A stretch of 64,000 nt of DNA from an uncultured Oscillibacter sp. (GTDB lineage Bacteria; Bacillota; Clostridia; Oscillospirales; Oscillospiraceae). Below are positions 23,857 through 32,247 of this stretch, one piece after another (the stretch's first letter is position 1; each line of letters opens with the position of its first letter). The notes beneath the pieces were generated by a model. It was not told the DNA's origin. It did not search any database and saw only the letters and a program-made list of their open reading frames with translations. Where the stretch lies: positions 62,001 through 126,000 of the forward strand of contig NZ_CAJUBK010000002.1 of assembly GCF_910584465.1 (NCBI RefSeq), read 5' to 3'. The position numbers and the translations under genes were made by a program.

Positions 23857-24666
23857 GTGTTCGACCTGAACGGGGCCCTGGAGCGGTTCGCCGGGAAGAT
23901 CGCGCTGGAGGACATCCTGGCGGCGCTGGTGACGCTGCTGGTGTGCCTGCTGGCGGTGAAGCTGCTGCTGAAGCTGACCCGCCGCCTCCTGAGCCGGACG
24001 AAGCTGGAAGAGCGCATCCGGCGCTATATCCTGATGGGGGTGAAGCTGCTGCTGTACACCCTGGCGGTGGTCTTCACTGCCGGGAGCCTGGGAGTGAACA
24101 TGAGCTCCCTGGTGGCGCTGCTCTCCGTGGGATCTTTGGGCATCACCCTGGCGGCGGAGGACATCCTGGGCAACGTGGCCGGGGGGCTGGTGATCTTGTC
24201 CTCCCATCCCTTCGCCATCGGGGACTTCATCGAGTCCGGCGGCGTGTCGGGCACGGTGGAGGAGATCAGCCTGAACCACACGAAGCTGACCACCCCCGAC
24301 GGCCTGACGGCCCTCCTGCCCAATAAGGAGCTGGCGGCCTCCAAGGTGACGAACTACACCGTCCTGGGCCGCCGCCGCATCGCCTGGAAGATGACCGCCT
24401 CCTACGACGCGCCCACAGAGACGGTGAAAGCCGCCTGCCTCCGGGCCGTGGGGGCCGCGGAGCACATTTTGACGGACCCGTCCCCGGCGGTGTACCTCAC
24501 CGCCTTCGGGGACAGCGGCATCGATTACACCGTCTACTGCTGGGCGCTGACGGAGGATTTCTGGGCCGCGCAGTTCGCCTTGGCGGAGGGGCTGAGGCGG
24601 GAGTTCGTCCAGGCGGGGGTGGAGATCCCCTACAACAAGCTGGACGTCCGTATCATGGAAAAATGA
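23857..24666 (+). CDS. MscS-type mechanosensitive channel
   Basis: A 269-aa small-conductance mechanosensitive channel that releases solutes under osmotic downshock. It has an N-terminal TM region (two segments), then the pore-lining TM3 MSSLVALLSVGSLGITLAAED, and the cytoplasmic beta domain FAIGDFIESGGVSGTVEEIS with LPNKELAASKVTNY. Length fits the minimal MscS type. The start is a GTG with GGGGAGG eight bases upstream. Only 22 bases follow serA, so it is probably co-transcribed with it. Confidence 0.9.
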   Translation: MFDLNGALERFAGKIALEDILAALVTLLVCLLAVKLLLKLTRRLLSRTKLEERIRRYILMGVKLLLYTLAVVFTAGSLGVNMSSLVALLSVGSLGITLAAEDILGNVAGGLVILSSHPFAIGDFIESGGVSGTVEEISLNHTKLTTPDGLTALLPNKELAASKVTNYTVLGRRRIAWKMTASYDAPTETVKAACLRAVGAAEHILTDPSPAVYLTAFGDSGIDYTVYCWALTEDFWAAQFALAEGLRREFVQAGVEIPYNKLDVRIMEK

Positions 24667-24670
24667 GGAT

Positions 24671-24740
24671 ACCGCCGCCCTTACAGGGCGGCGGTCCGCC
24701 TTTTCGGCAGGCGGCGGCGCGTGAGCGCCGCCTGCTTTTT
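24671..24740 (+). terminator. Tandem terminator hairpins after the MscS gene
   Basis: First stem ACCGCCGCCC/GGGCGGCGGT (24671-24695). Second stem GCAGGCGGCG/CGCCGCCTGC (24707-24735) followed by five T. Confidence 0.75.
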
Positions 24741-24778
24741 CCCTGGAAGGACCCTCCTGCGCTCCCAGGACTTGTCCG

Positions 24779-24807
24779 TTGCCCCGGCGGGGCCCCTGCG
24801 TTAAAAT
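24779..24807 (+). promoter_or_regulatory. SigA-type promoter of the GH18-SLH gene
   Basis: TTGCCC (24779-24784), 17-base spacer, TAAAAT (24802-24807), 33 bases before the ATG. Confidence 0.65.
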
Positions 24808-24839
24808 GGAACGAGATCCATCCAAAGGAGTTTGACGCT

Positions 24840-26540
24840 ATGTGGAAGACCCGCCGCCTGACGCTGCTGATACTGCTGTCCCTCCTCCTGCTGCCGCTGG
24901 CGGGCCCTGACCGGGCCTCCGCCGCCGGGGCCGGGACGGGCGGGGCCGTGGTGGGCTATTACGCCGCCTGGGCCTCCGGGCAGGGATATGGACCGCGGGA
25001 CATCCCGGCGGAGCGGTTCACCCAGATCAACTACGCCTTCGCCGGGATCGAGGACGGACGGCTGGCCCTCGCCGATCCGGCGCGGGACGGGGAGACCCTC
25101 CGGGGCCTCACCGCCCTGCGGGAAGAGCACGCCGGACTGAAGATCGTCCTCTCCGTGGGAGGCTGGGACGAGTCCACCTACTTCTCCGACGCGGCGGCCT
25201 CGGCCTCCAGCCGGGAGGTCTTCGCGCAGAGCTGCGTGGACCTGCTGACCGGGCACGGACTGGACGGCGTGGACCTGGACTGGGAGTATCCGGTCTCCGG
25301 CGGGGCCCCCGGCGTGATCCACCGCCCGCAGGACCGGCGGAACTTCACCCTGCTGCTGAAAGCCGTCCGCGAAGCCCTGGACCGGCAGGGGCGGCAGGAC
25401 GGGAAGGACTACGTCCTCTCCATCGCCGGGGCGGCGGACGGCAGCTATCTCAACTGCATCGAGCCCCAGGCCGTGGCCGAGATCGTGGACCATGTCTTCC
25501 TCATGGCCTACGACCTGCATGGGCCTTGGGACCCGCACACGGGCTTCAACGCGCCCCTCTGTGCGCCCTCCGGGGACCCGGCCCGCTGCCGCGGCAGCGT
25601 GGACGGCGGGATCTCCGCCTGGCTGGGCCGGGGCGTCCCGGCGGAGAAGCTGGTGCTGGGGATGCCGCTGTACGGGTACATATACCAGGACGTGTCCGGC
25701 CGGGACAGCGGGCTTTTCAGCGGGTTCACCGGCGCGCGGTCCGTCCCCTGGGACCGGGTGGAGAGCGAGTATCTGTCCGATCCCGCCTACCGCCGGTTCC
25801 GCCACCAGGAGGCCCAGGTCCCCTATCTCTATGGGGAGCGCCGCTTCCTCTCCTATGACGACGAGACCTCCAGCGCCGCCAAAGCGGCGCTGGCCCGCCA
25901 GCGGGGCCTTGGCGGCATCGGCTTCTGGGAGCTGTCCCAGGACACCGGCGGGGACCTCATCCAAAGCGCCTGCGACGCCTGGGGCGGCGGGAGCTTCCGG
26001 GACGTGCCTCCGGACGCCTGGTACGCCTCCGCCGTGGAGTGGGTCAGCGCCGCCGGGCTGATGAACGGCACCGGCGGCGGGGCGTTCTCCCCCGGCGGCC
26101 CCGTGACGCGGGGCCAGACCGCCGCCATCCTCCACCGGCTGGCGGGAGAGCCTCCCGCCGGCGGCTCCTCCTTCCGCGACGTCCCGGCCTCGGCCTATTA
26201 CAGCCAGGCCATCGCCTGGGCCGCCCGGCAGGGCATCGTGGAGGGCTTCTCCGACGGGACCTTCCGGCCCGGCCAGCCCGTGAGCCGCCAGCAGCTGGCC
26301 GCCATCCTCTGGCGGTACGCCAAGCTGGCGGGGGCGGACAGCGAGGGACGGGCCTCCCTGCAGGGGTATCGGGATGCCGGGGACGTCAGCGCCTACGCCC
26401 GTGAGCCCATGAGCTGGGCCCTGCAGGCGGGCATCCTGCAGGGGACGAAGGAAGGCGATCTCCTGCCCCAGGGCCGCGCGACGCGGGGGCAGACCGCCGT
26501 GCTGCTGGAGCGGTTCTGCAAGCTGCTGGAGGACGCCTGA
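24840..26540 (+). CDS. Secreted glycoside hydrolase family 18 protein with three SLH domains
   Basis: A 566-aa exported protein. Signal peptide to about residue 30 (ending ASAAGA), then a GH18 barrel to ~375. The catalytic signature DGVDLDWEYP (DxxDxDxE) is intact, with SVGGWDEST and FLMAYDLHG as substrate-side motifs. Three S-layer-homology repeats fill residues ~380-566 (FRDVPPDAWYASAVEWV, FRDVPASAYYSQAIAWA, YRDAGDVSAYAREPMSWA), anchoring it to secondary wall polymer. Likely activity is on chitin or peptidoglycan-type N-acetylglucosamine links. AAAGGAG precedes the ATG. Confidence 0.92.
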   Translation: MWKTRRLTLLILLSLLLLPLAGPDRASAAGAGTGGAVVGYYAAWASGQGYGPRDIPAERFTQINYAFAGIEDGRLALADPARDGETLRGLTALREEHAGLKIVLSVGGWDESTYFSDAAASASSREVFAQSCVDLLTGHGLDGVDLDWEYPVSGGAPGVIHRPQDRRNFTLLLKAVREALDRQGRQDGKDYVLSIAGAADGSYLNCIEPQAVAEIVDHVFLMAYDLHGPWDPHTGFNAPLCAPSGDPARCRGSVDGGISAWLGRGVPAEKLVLGMPLYGYIYQDVSGRDSGLFSGFTGARSVPWDRVESEYLSDPAYRRFRHQEAQVPYLYGERRFLSYDDETSSAAKAALARQRGLGGIGFWELSQDTGGDLIQSACDAWGGGSFRDVPPDAWYASAVEWVSAAGLMNGTGGGAFSPGGPVTRGQTAAILHRLAGEPPAGGSSFRDVPASAYYSQAIAWAARQGIVEGFSDGTFRPGQPVSRQQLAAILWRYAKLAGADSEGRASLQGYRDAGDVSAYAREPMSWALQAGILQGTKEGDLLPQGRATRGQTAVLLERFCKLLEDA

Positions 26541-26547
26541 GAGCGGG

Positions 26548-26599
26548 AGGACGGGCAAAGAGGCAAGGGTTTTCGCCCTTGCCTCTTTTTGCCCGTCCT
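26548..26599 (+). terminator. Long intrinsic terminator after GH18-SLH gene
   Basis: AGGACGGGCAAAGAGGCAAGGG pairs almost perfectly with its complement (loop TTTTCG); the inner stem AGAGGCAAGGG/CCCTTGCCTCT is followed by TTTTT. Confidence 0.85.
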
Positions 26600-26635
26600 G
26601 TTATACTGTTCCCATCAACAGAAAGGGTGATCGAT

Positions 26636-27226
26636 ATGAAACGTTGGCTCAGCGGCCTGCTGGCCGCATTGCTGCTGATCTGCCTCACGGGCTGCGGCCC
26701 GGCGGACCTCCTGACCGGGCCCGCGGACGTGCCCCCCGCCGGGACGGAGGAGCAGACGGACCTCCTGGCCGCGGCCCCGGAAGACTCGGGAGCTCCGGAG
26801 GAAGCCCCGCCGGAGGAGGCGGAGCCGGATGCCGGACCGGACAGCCGGGAGGAGGCGGAGCCCGCGCCCCTGCCGGAGGACGGGACCTACACCACCAAGG
26901 ACGACGTCGCCCTCTACATCCATCTATACGGCCGTCTGCCCGACAACTTCATCACGAAGAAGGAGGCCCAGGACCTGGGCTGGCCCGGCGGCGATCTGGA
27001 GCCCTACGCCCCGGGGATGTGCATCGGCGGGAGCCGGTTCGGGAATTACGAGGGCCTGCTCCCCGACGCGGAGGGACGGCGCTGGACCGAGTGCGACATC
27101 GACACCCTGGGGGCCAAGAGCCGGGGCGCGAAGCGCATCGTCTTCTCCAACGACGGCCTCGTCTATTACACCGGGGACCACTACGAGTCCTTCGAGCTGC
27201 TGTATGGAGACGAGGGCGATGGCTGA
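26636..27226 (+). CDS. Barnase-type ribonuclease with lipoprotein signal
   Basis: A 196-aa protein: signal peptide with lipobox LTGC (Cys ~20), an acidic Pro/Glu linker (about 25-80), then a microbial guanyl-specific ribonuclease domain of the barnase family. Motifs are LYGRLPDNFITKKEAQDLGW and APGMCIGGSRFGNYEG, then the catalytic set: Glu in TECDID, Arg in AKRIVFS and His in GDHYESF. All three catalytic residues are kept. It overlaps a barstar gene by 8 bases. A lipid-anchored barnase is unusual: classic barnase is freely secreted. It may act on RNA at the cell surface or in contact with competitors (inference). Confidence 0.9.
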   Translation: MKRWLSGLLAALLLICLTGCGPADLLTGPADVPPAGTEEQTDLLAAAPEDSGAPEEAPPEEAEPDAGPDSREEAEPAPLPEDGTYTTKDDVALYIHLYGRLPDNFITKKEAQDLGWPGGDLEPYAPGMCIGGSRFGNYEGLLPDAEGRRWTECDIDTLGAKSRGAKRIVFSNDGLVYYTGDHYESFELLYGDEGDG

Positions 27227-27500
27227 GATCGTGTTGGACGGGCGGGAACTGACCGCCATGGAGGAGGTCCATGCGCGGTTCGCCCGGGCGCTGGATCTGC
27301 CGGACTATTACGGCGGGAACCTGGACGCCCTTTTCGACTGCCTGACGGATCTGCGGGAGGACGTGACCGTCCGCCTCCTCCACCGGGAGGCCCTGGAGGA
27401 ACGGCTGGGCCCCCGGGGCGGGGCGCTGGTCCGCCTCCTCCGGCGGGCAGCGGAGGAGGGGGGCCGCGTGGCGCTGCTGGAGGACGGGACGGAAAATTGA
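27219..27500 (+). CDS. Barstar-family ribonuclease inhibitor
   Basis: A 93-aa cytosolic inhibitor that should bind the preceding ribonuclease tightly and protect the producer. The barstar core is clear in MAEIVLDGRELTAMEEVH, the acidic binding-helix region LPDYYGGNLDALFDCLTDL and a short beta end GRVALLED. The ATG is inside the last codons of the ribonuclease gene (ATGGCTGA), giving fixed stoichiometric coupling as in toxin-immunity pairs. No terminator is obvious before the next promoter-like sequence. Confidence 0.9.
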   Translation: MAEIVLDGRELTAMEEVHARFARALDLPDYYGGNLDALFDCLTDLREDVTVRLLHREALEERLGPRGGALVRLLRRAAEEGGRVALLEDGTEN

Positions 27501-27594
27501 TCCTTTTCAGCGCCGCCTCCCTGTGCTATACTAAGGGGTACCGAGCGAACGGGCGCTGCCCGCGGACCGACTCCCGAAAGGACGCGTTGAGACT

Positions 27595-28479
27595 ATGAAC
27601 AGACGTTACGCCCTCCCCCTGACCGCGGCGCTGGGCGGCGCCGCCGCCTGCGTGCTGCGGCTGCTGCAAAACCGCACCGGCTACGAGCCGGATACCGGCC
27701 TCCCCATCCCCGGCGCCCTGGCCACCCTGGCCCTCGCCGCCCTGCTGGCGGGCCTGGGGATCGCCTTGTTTTTGACGGCCCGGCTCCTCCCCGCCGAGGA
27801 CGAGCCCGGTCCCGCCCTGCCGAAGGACTTCTCCGCCGCCGGCTCGGGGCCCCTGGTCCTGCCGGTCTGCGGCGTGCTCCTCATCGCCCTCAGCGGTCTG
27901 GCGGACCTGGCGGAGGGGCTCCAGCTGCTCCCCGCCGGGATCGTCTCGCCCCAGCACGCGATCTACGGCATCCTCCGGGCCGGCGGGCTGGGCTACTCCC
28001 TCCGGGGACAGCTCCTGATGGGCGTCCTGGCCGTGGCCGCCGCCGTGAGCCTGCTCCCGGTGCTGGCGGGCTGCCGCCGCCGGACAGGGAGGCCCGCCCA
28101 CCGGGCCCCCGCCGCCATCACCCTGCTGCCTGTGGCGGCGCTGGTGGTGCGGCTGGTGCTGACCTACCGGATCGACTCCGTGAACCCGTCGCTGTCCATG
28201 TACTATGTGGAGCTGCTGGCCCTGGTGTTCCTGACGCTGGCGTTCTACCGGCTCAGCTCCTTCGCCTTCCAGGCGGGGCAGACCCGGCGCTTCGCCCTGT
28301 ACGCCGGGGCGGCGGTGGTGCTGTGCGTGGCCTCCCTGGCGGACGGCAGCGCCTACCCCTCCTCCCTGCTGCTCTACGCCGGGGGCGCGGCGGTCATGAT
28401 GGGCTTTTTGCTGCTGCGGATCGGCAGCAGTATCCAGGCGGGAGAGGACGACGGGACCATCATCGGGCCCGTGCAGTGA
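27595..28479 (+). CDS. Seven-TM hypothetical membrane protein
   Basis: A 294-aa integral membrane protein with about seven hydrophobic helices (starting near residues 7, 40, 88, 135, 172, 200 and 237) joined by short loops, and an acidic C-terminus AGEDDGTIIGPVQ. No motif for transport or catalysis is visible. GAAAGGAC precedes the ATG. A TGTGCTATACT extended -10 at 27522-27532 suggests its own promoter. I do not recognise a family. Confidence 0.7.
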   Translation: MNRRYALPLTAALGGAAACVLRLLQNRTGYEPDTGLPIPGALATLALAALLAGLGIALFLTARLLPAEDEPGPALPKDFSAAGSGPLVLPVCGVLLIALSGLADLAEGLQLLPAGIVSPQHAIYGILRAGGLGYSLRGQLLMGVLAVAAAVSLLPVLAGCRRRTGRPAHRAPAAITLLPVAALVVRLVLTYRIDSVNPSLSMYYVELLALVFLTLAFYRLSSFAFQAGQTRRFALYAGAAVVLCVASLADGSAYPSSLLLYAGGAAVMMGFLLLRIGSSIQAGEDDGTIIGPVQ

Positions 28480-28556
28480 GCCGGGAGGCCGCCCCTCCCT
28501 GGACCCTCCCGCGGCGTGAGCCCTTCCCGGCGGGCCCTGGGCCGTTACATGGTTTC

Positions 28557-28660
28557 GGCAGGCGGCATATATGCGCCGCCTGCCCGGAGCGTCGAAAAGC
28601 AGCGGGATCTGCATCGATGGGAAGGAAGAGAAAAACGAGAGGGACTCGGGAAGGGCAGCG
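28557..28660 (+). repeat. Composite hairpin repeat, truncated copy
   Basis: Terminal hairpin GGCAGGCGGC/GCCGCCTGCC (28557-28584, also a likely terminator), then GTCGAAAAGC, GCATCGATGGGAAGGAAGAG and AAACGAGAGGGACTCGGGAAGGG, where the GGGACCC hairpin is broken. The downstream hairpins are missing. Box order matches 48003-48240. Confidence 0.6.
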
Positions 28661-28788
28661 CTTCATAAAGGAGTTAAGGACAAGGTGAGCCACAAATGGT
28701 CCGCCTTGCCCTTTTCGTACTATATGTCCCACTATGACGCTTTCGGGGAAGGTGTCATGGGAGAGGACGATAAAATATGGCCGACAAA
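28661..28788 (+). other. Intergenic stretch with a possible 35-aa peptide
   Basis: A GTG at 28685 follows AAAGGAG...AAGGACAAG and opens a 35-codon frame (VSHKWSALPFSYYMSH...DDKIWPTN) ending at 28792, inside the 3' end of the convergent gene. It is aromatic-rich and AT-richer than the neighbourhood. It could be a small peptide gene or a remnant; evidence is weak. Otherwise nothing is seen here. Confidence 0.25.
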
Positions 28789-29379
28789 TTAAATCACGTC
28801 ATGGGAGAGTATCTCAAATTCTATGGGATCGTCCAGTTTTAAAAATTCCGCCTCCAGGTCCAGACCCATATAATCCTCTTCTTTCCCGCTCTCATCGCCG
28901 GTGAGGTGGAGCGAGAGGAGGATCTGGTAATACCGGGTGATCTCCGGGCTGTCCAGAGGGAGCCATTCCGATATCCATTCCTTTCCGTTGTGGTGCTTAT
29001 GGCGCAGCCGGCCCTCCTTGATGTGGTAGGGCCGGTGTTTTTTATCCCGATAGACATAGCCATAGGATACATCCCCCACGTAGTAATTCCCGGTGAGGGA
29101 TCGGATATCGGGGAAGGAGCCCACCTGGGACATGATGTCCCCACTGTTAGGGTCCAGATAGTTCCGCCAGATGATCTCCTCCGCCAGGGATATCATCTCA
29201 TCCCAGCGGGAAGCCAGGGACTGATGCTCTTCCCGGGTGATGCCGTCGTCCAGATCGATGCGCGGCTTCATCCTGTCTTCCCAGGTGATGTATGTATTTT
29301 CAGGGTTCTCTTTCTCAAAGATGATTTGGTGGGGACGAACGCCGGTTTTCTGGCGCCGCATATGCTTAAAAAAGTCCAT
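28789..29379 (-). CDS. Hypothetical protein, 196 aa, low GC
   Basis: A soluble 196-aa protein, clearly AT-richer than its surroundings, which suggests recent acquisition. It begins MDFFKHMRRQKTGVRP and has a charged first half with WEDRMKPRIDLDDGI. A beta-rich middle follows (GNYYVGDVSYGYVYRDKKHR), then an acidic C-terminus. No signal peptide or TM. GGGAGG precedes the ATG at 29379. Not recognised. It has its own promoter overlapping the terminator of the ABC operon upstream. Confidence 0.65.
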   Translation of the reverse strand: MDFFKHMRRQKTGVRPHQIIFEKENPENTYITWEDRMKPRIDLDDGITREEHQSLASRWDEMISLAEEIIWRNYLDPNSGDIMSQVGSFPDIRSLTGNYYVGDVSYGYVYRDKKHRPYHIKEGRLRHKHHNGKEWISEWLPLDSPEITRYYQILLSLHLTGDESGKEEDYMGLDLEAEFLKLDDPIEFEILSHDVI

Positions 29380-29416
29380 ATGGAATGACCTCCCTTTGCC
29401 GTCTGAACGATCATAC

Positions 29417-29466
29417 ATTATAAACCGATACCCGCTGAAAAACAAGCGTTTTTCAGCGGGTATCGG
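29417..29466 (-). promoter_or_regulatory. Terminator hairpin merged with a promoter
   Basis: A perfect 19-bp stem (29425-29466; CCGATACCCGCTGAAAAAC and complement, 4-base loop) ends the ABC operon. On the minus strand TTGTTT (29440-29445) in its loop region, a 17-base spacer and TATAAT (29417-29422) form a promoter for the gene starting at 29379. The -35 is therefore buried in the hairpin when the strand is folded. Confidence 0.65.
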
Positions 29467-29519
29467 CTTCTTTACGGGAGCTGCCCCAAGGGCCCCTCTC
29501 GTTTTTCGTGAATAAGCTT

Positions 29520-30293
29520 TCAGCTGCCGGATGCCATCGAGATCTTATTGAACATCGACAGGATGTCCGCCATAGAGGTGTCCTTCTTCTCCGCCCCGGC
29601 CCGGTCCAGGACCACGTGGCCCTGGTCCATCATCAAGATCCGGTCGCCGTACTCCACGGCGTAGCGGAGGTTGTGGGTCACCATCACGGCGGTGAGCTTC
29701 TTCTCCCGGATCACCTTGTCCGTCAGCACCATGACGGCGTCCGCCGTCTTGGGGTCCAGGGCCGCCGTGTGCTCGTCGAGGATGAGGAAGCGCAGGGGGG
29801 TCATGGTGGCCATCAGCAAGGCGACGGCCTGCCGCTGGCCCCCGGAGAGGGAGCCCATCTTCACATCCAGCTTCTCCTCCAGCCCCAGCCCCAGGGAGCG
29901 GAGCTGCTCCCGGTAGCCGTCGATCCGCTTCCGGTCCACGGCCCGGCCCAGGCGGAAGGGCCGGCCCTTGTTGTCCGCCAGGGAGAGGTTCTCCAGCATG
30001 GTCAGGTTCGGGCAGGTCCCCGCCGAGGGATCTTGATACACCCGGCCCATGCTGGCGTAGCGCCGGAAGTCCTTCAGCTTGGAGATGCTCCGGCCGTCCA
30101 CCAGCACGTCGCCCCCCTCGATGGGGATGGAGCCGCAGATGATGTTCAGCATGGAGGTCTTGCCGCTGCCGTTGCTCCCCACGATGGCCACGAACTGGCC
30201 TTCCTCCACCGTCAGGGAGAAGCCCCGGAACAGCGTCTGTTCCGTCACCGTCCCGGCGTTATAGGTCTTCGTCACGTCCCGCAGCTCAAGCAT
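29520..30293 (-). CDS. trpZ: Amino-acid ABC transporter ATP-binding protein (TrpZ-like)
   Basis: A 257-aa ATPase of the importer family whose binding protein is of the ABC_sub_bind type. Walker A GSNGSGKT is at residues 39-46, the signature LSGGQRQA near 149, Walker B FLILDEHTAALDP near 170; the DEHTAALDPKTA form is characteristic of this subfamily. The ATG overlaps the permease gene by 8 bases, and GAGGAG precedes it. Last gene of the T-box-controlled operon, so its natural substrate is most likely tryptophan. Confidence 0.88.
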   Translation of the reverse strand: MLELRDVTKTYNAGTVTEQTLFRGFSLTVEEGQFVAIVGSNGSGKTSMLNIICGSIPIEGGDVLVDGRSISKLKDFRRYASMGRVYQDPSAGTCPNLTMLENLSLADNKGRPFRLGRAVDRKRIDGYREQLRSLGLGLEEKLDVKMGSLSGGQRQAVALLMATMTPLRFLILDEHTAALDPKTADAVMVLTDKVIREKKLTAVMVTHNLRYAVEYGDRILMMDQGHVVLDRAGAEKKDTSMADILSMFNKISMASGS

Positions 30294-31224
30294 GGATGAT
30301 CTCCTCTCCCTTCCGTCCCGAAAGCACCAGCACCAGCAGGAACAGCGCCGCCGTCACCAGCTTCATCATGTTGGCGGGCAGTCCCGCGCTCAGCGCCGCC
30401 TGGACGCAGAGCTTGTAGAGGATGCTGCCCAGGATGACCGCCGTGGTCCCGGCGGGAGAAGACAGGGCCCGCAGGACCTTCTTCTTCCGCAGGGCCCGCG
30501 CCGCCGGGGAGGCGGCGTAGAAGTTCATCAGCGACACGCCGATGACCACCGCCGCCAGTCCGTAGACCAGCTGGCCGGTGCCCATGGTGGCGGAGAAGCT
30601 CCGCTGCTCGTGGACCACCACGCAGCCGCCCAGGGCGACCAGGGCGTTGGAGATGACCAGGCCCAGCAGCTTCACCGCGCCCCGGTCCTGGGCCAGCGTG
30701 GTGACGAGGCCCGCGTTGTCGCCCACGGCCCGGAGGAGCAGGCCGGATTTCGTCTTGAAATAGGCGTCCAGCGCCAGCTTCACCGCCAGCACCAGGACGA
30801 GGGAGACCACCAGCTTCCGCCCCATCAGCGTCAGATCCCCCAGCAGGGCCATGACGGGGGCGGAGGTGAAGATGGTGTCCGTCCCCCGGTCCACCGTCAG
30901 GTTGGATCCGGCGATCTGGAGGTTGATGGAGAACAGGGCGGTCATGGTGATGATGCCCGCCAGGATGTTCCGCACCCCCAGCCGGACGTGGACGAAGCCG
31001 GTGAAGAGGCCCGCCAGGGCCCCCACCGCCATGGCGATGGGCAGGGTCAGCCAGGCGTCCACGCCCTGCGTCAGCAGCACCGCTGTCACGGCGGCCCCCA
31101 GGGGGAAGGTGCCGTCCACGCCCAGGTCGGGGAAGTCCAGGATCGAGTAAGTGATATAAACGCCGAAGGAGATCAGCGCGTAGATCAGCCCCTGGGTCAG
31201 GGTGCTGATGAGCAGGTCCAGCAT
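30286..31224 (-). CDS. trpY: Amino-acid ABC transporter permease (TrpY-like)
   Basis: A 312-aa permease with about eight TM segments, of the branched-chain-permease-like family used with ABC_sub_bind proteins. Blocks seen: LTQGLIYALISFGVYITYSIL, FPDLGVDGTFPLGAAVTAVL at the N-terminus and, later, GDNAGLVTTLAQDRGAVKLLG, which contains the coupling-loop region. TAGGAGG precedes the ATG. It is separated from the binding-protein gene by an FAH-family hydrolase gene and a 158-base gap with GC-rich hairpins, unlike the paralogous operon. Confidence 0.85.
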   Translation of the reverse strand: MLDLLISTLTQGLIYALISFGVYITYSILDFPDLGVDGTFPLGAAVTAVLLTQGVDAWLTLPIAMAVGALAGLFTGFVHVRLGVRNILAGIITMTALFSINLQIAGSNLTVDRGTDTIFTSAPVMALLGDLTLMGRKLVVSLVLVLAVKLALDAYFKTKSGLLLRAVGDNAGLVTTLAQDRGAVKLLGLVISNALVALGGCVVVHEQRSFSATMGTGQLVYGLAAVVIGVSLMNFYAASPAARALRKKKVLRALSSPAGTTAVILGSILYKLCVQAALSAGLPANMMKLVTAALFLLVLVLSGRKGEEIIHA

Positions 31225-31382
31225 GACGGACGCCTCCTACGATTTGATAGAGCGGATAAAGCTGAGAAGCGCGCTCCATCCACTATGGAGCACAAGGCAG
31301 GGCCGCGGATGCGGCCGGCGGCGGCCGTCCGCCGCCGGGCCCGGACGCATCGGCCCGATGCGCCCGGACTTGCCTGTCGGTA

Positions 31383-32219
31383 TCAGCGGACGGTGCTCCG
31401 CAGGGAGCCGATGCCCTGGATGGAGCACTCCACCACGTCCCCGGCGCCCAGGAACCTGGGCGGGTCGAAGCCCATGCCGACGCCCGCCGGGGTGCCGGTG
31501 GCGATGATGGTCCCCGGCAGCAGGGTCATCCCGGCGGAGAGCTCCTCGATGATCTCGGCGACGCCGTGGATCAGCAGGCGGGTGTTGGACGACTGGCGGA
31601 GCTCCCCGTTGACCGAGGCGGAGATCTCCAGCGCCGGGGGGAACGCGGTCTCGTCCGCCGTGAGGATGCAGGGCCCCATGGGGGTGAAGCCGTCCAGGCT
31701 CTTGCCGAAGTACCACTGCTTGTGCCCGGTCTGGAGGTCTCGGGCGGAGACGTCGTTCAGGACCGTGTAGCCGAAGACGTATCCGCCCGCCTCCGCCGCC
31801 TTCACGTCCTTCGCGGTCCTGCCGATGATGACGGCCAGCTCGGCCTCGTAGTCCAGGCGTGCCACCAGGCCCTCGTACCGGGGGATGACGCCGTCCGGGT
31901 CCCCGGCGCGGCTGACCCGTTTGGAGAAATAGACCGCCGAGGGGCGCTCCTTGGTGAAGGCGGCGGAGTCGTACTTCGCCGCCTCCTCCTCGTGGTCCCG
32001 GTAGTTCATGCCCAGGCAGATCACGTCCTGCCGGGGCCGGGGGATGGGGGCCAGGAGGGTCACGTCCTCCAGGGGGACGGGCCTGCCGGCGGCAGGGGCC
32101 GCGCGGGGGAAGTCCTCGATGAGGGCGTCCATGTCGGGATAGGGCAGGAAGACGACGCCGTCCCCCGTGAGCGCGCCGACGCGCTCAGTCCCCTCGTGGA
32201 GACAGGTGACCAGTTTCAT
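31383..32219 (-). CDS. Fumarylacetoacetate hydrolase family protein
   Basis: A 278-aa metal-dependent hydrolase/decarboxylase of the FAH superfamily. The catalytic region ICLGMNYRDHEEEA, metal-ligand acids in RLDYEAELAVIIGR, and GYTVLNDVSARDLQ, KSLDGFTPMGPCI and TGTPAGVGMG are all present. Such enzymes cleave or decarboxylate acylpyruvates and aromatic-ring breakdown products. It lies inside the tryptophan-type importer operon between binding protein and permease, 28 bases after the former. This hints at handling of an aromatic amino-acid-derived acid, or at chance insertion. AAGGAGG precedes the ATG. Confidence 0.9.
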   Translation of the reverse strand: MKLVTCLHEGTERVGALTGDGVVFLPYPDMDALIEDFPRAAPAAGRPVPLEDVTLLAPIPRPRQDVICLGMNYRDHEEEAAKYDSAAFTKERPSAVYFSKRVSRAGDPDGVIPRYEGLVARLDYEAELAVIIGRTAKDVKAAEAGGYVFGYTVLNDVSARDLQTGHKQWYFGKSLDGFTPMGPCILTADETAFPPALEISASVNGELRQSSNTRLLIHGVAEIIEELSAGMTLLPGTIIATGTPAGVGMGFDPPRFLGAGDVVECSIQGIGSLRSTVR

Positions 32220-32247
32220 AAGGACCCTCCTTCACATATCCCGGCGG

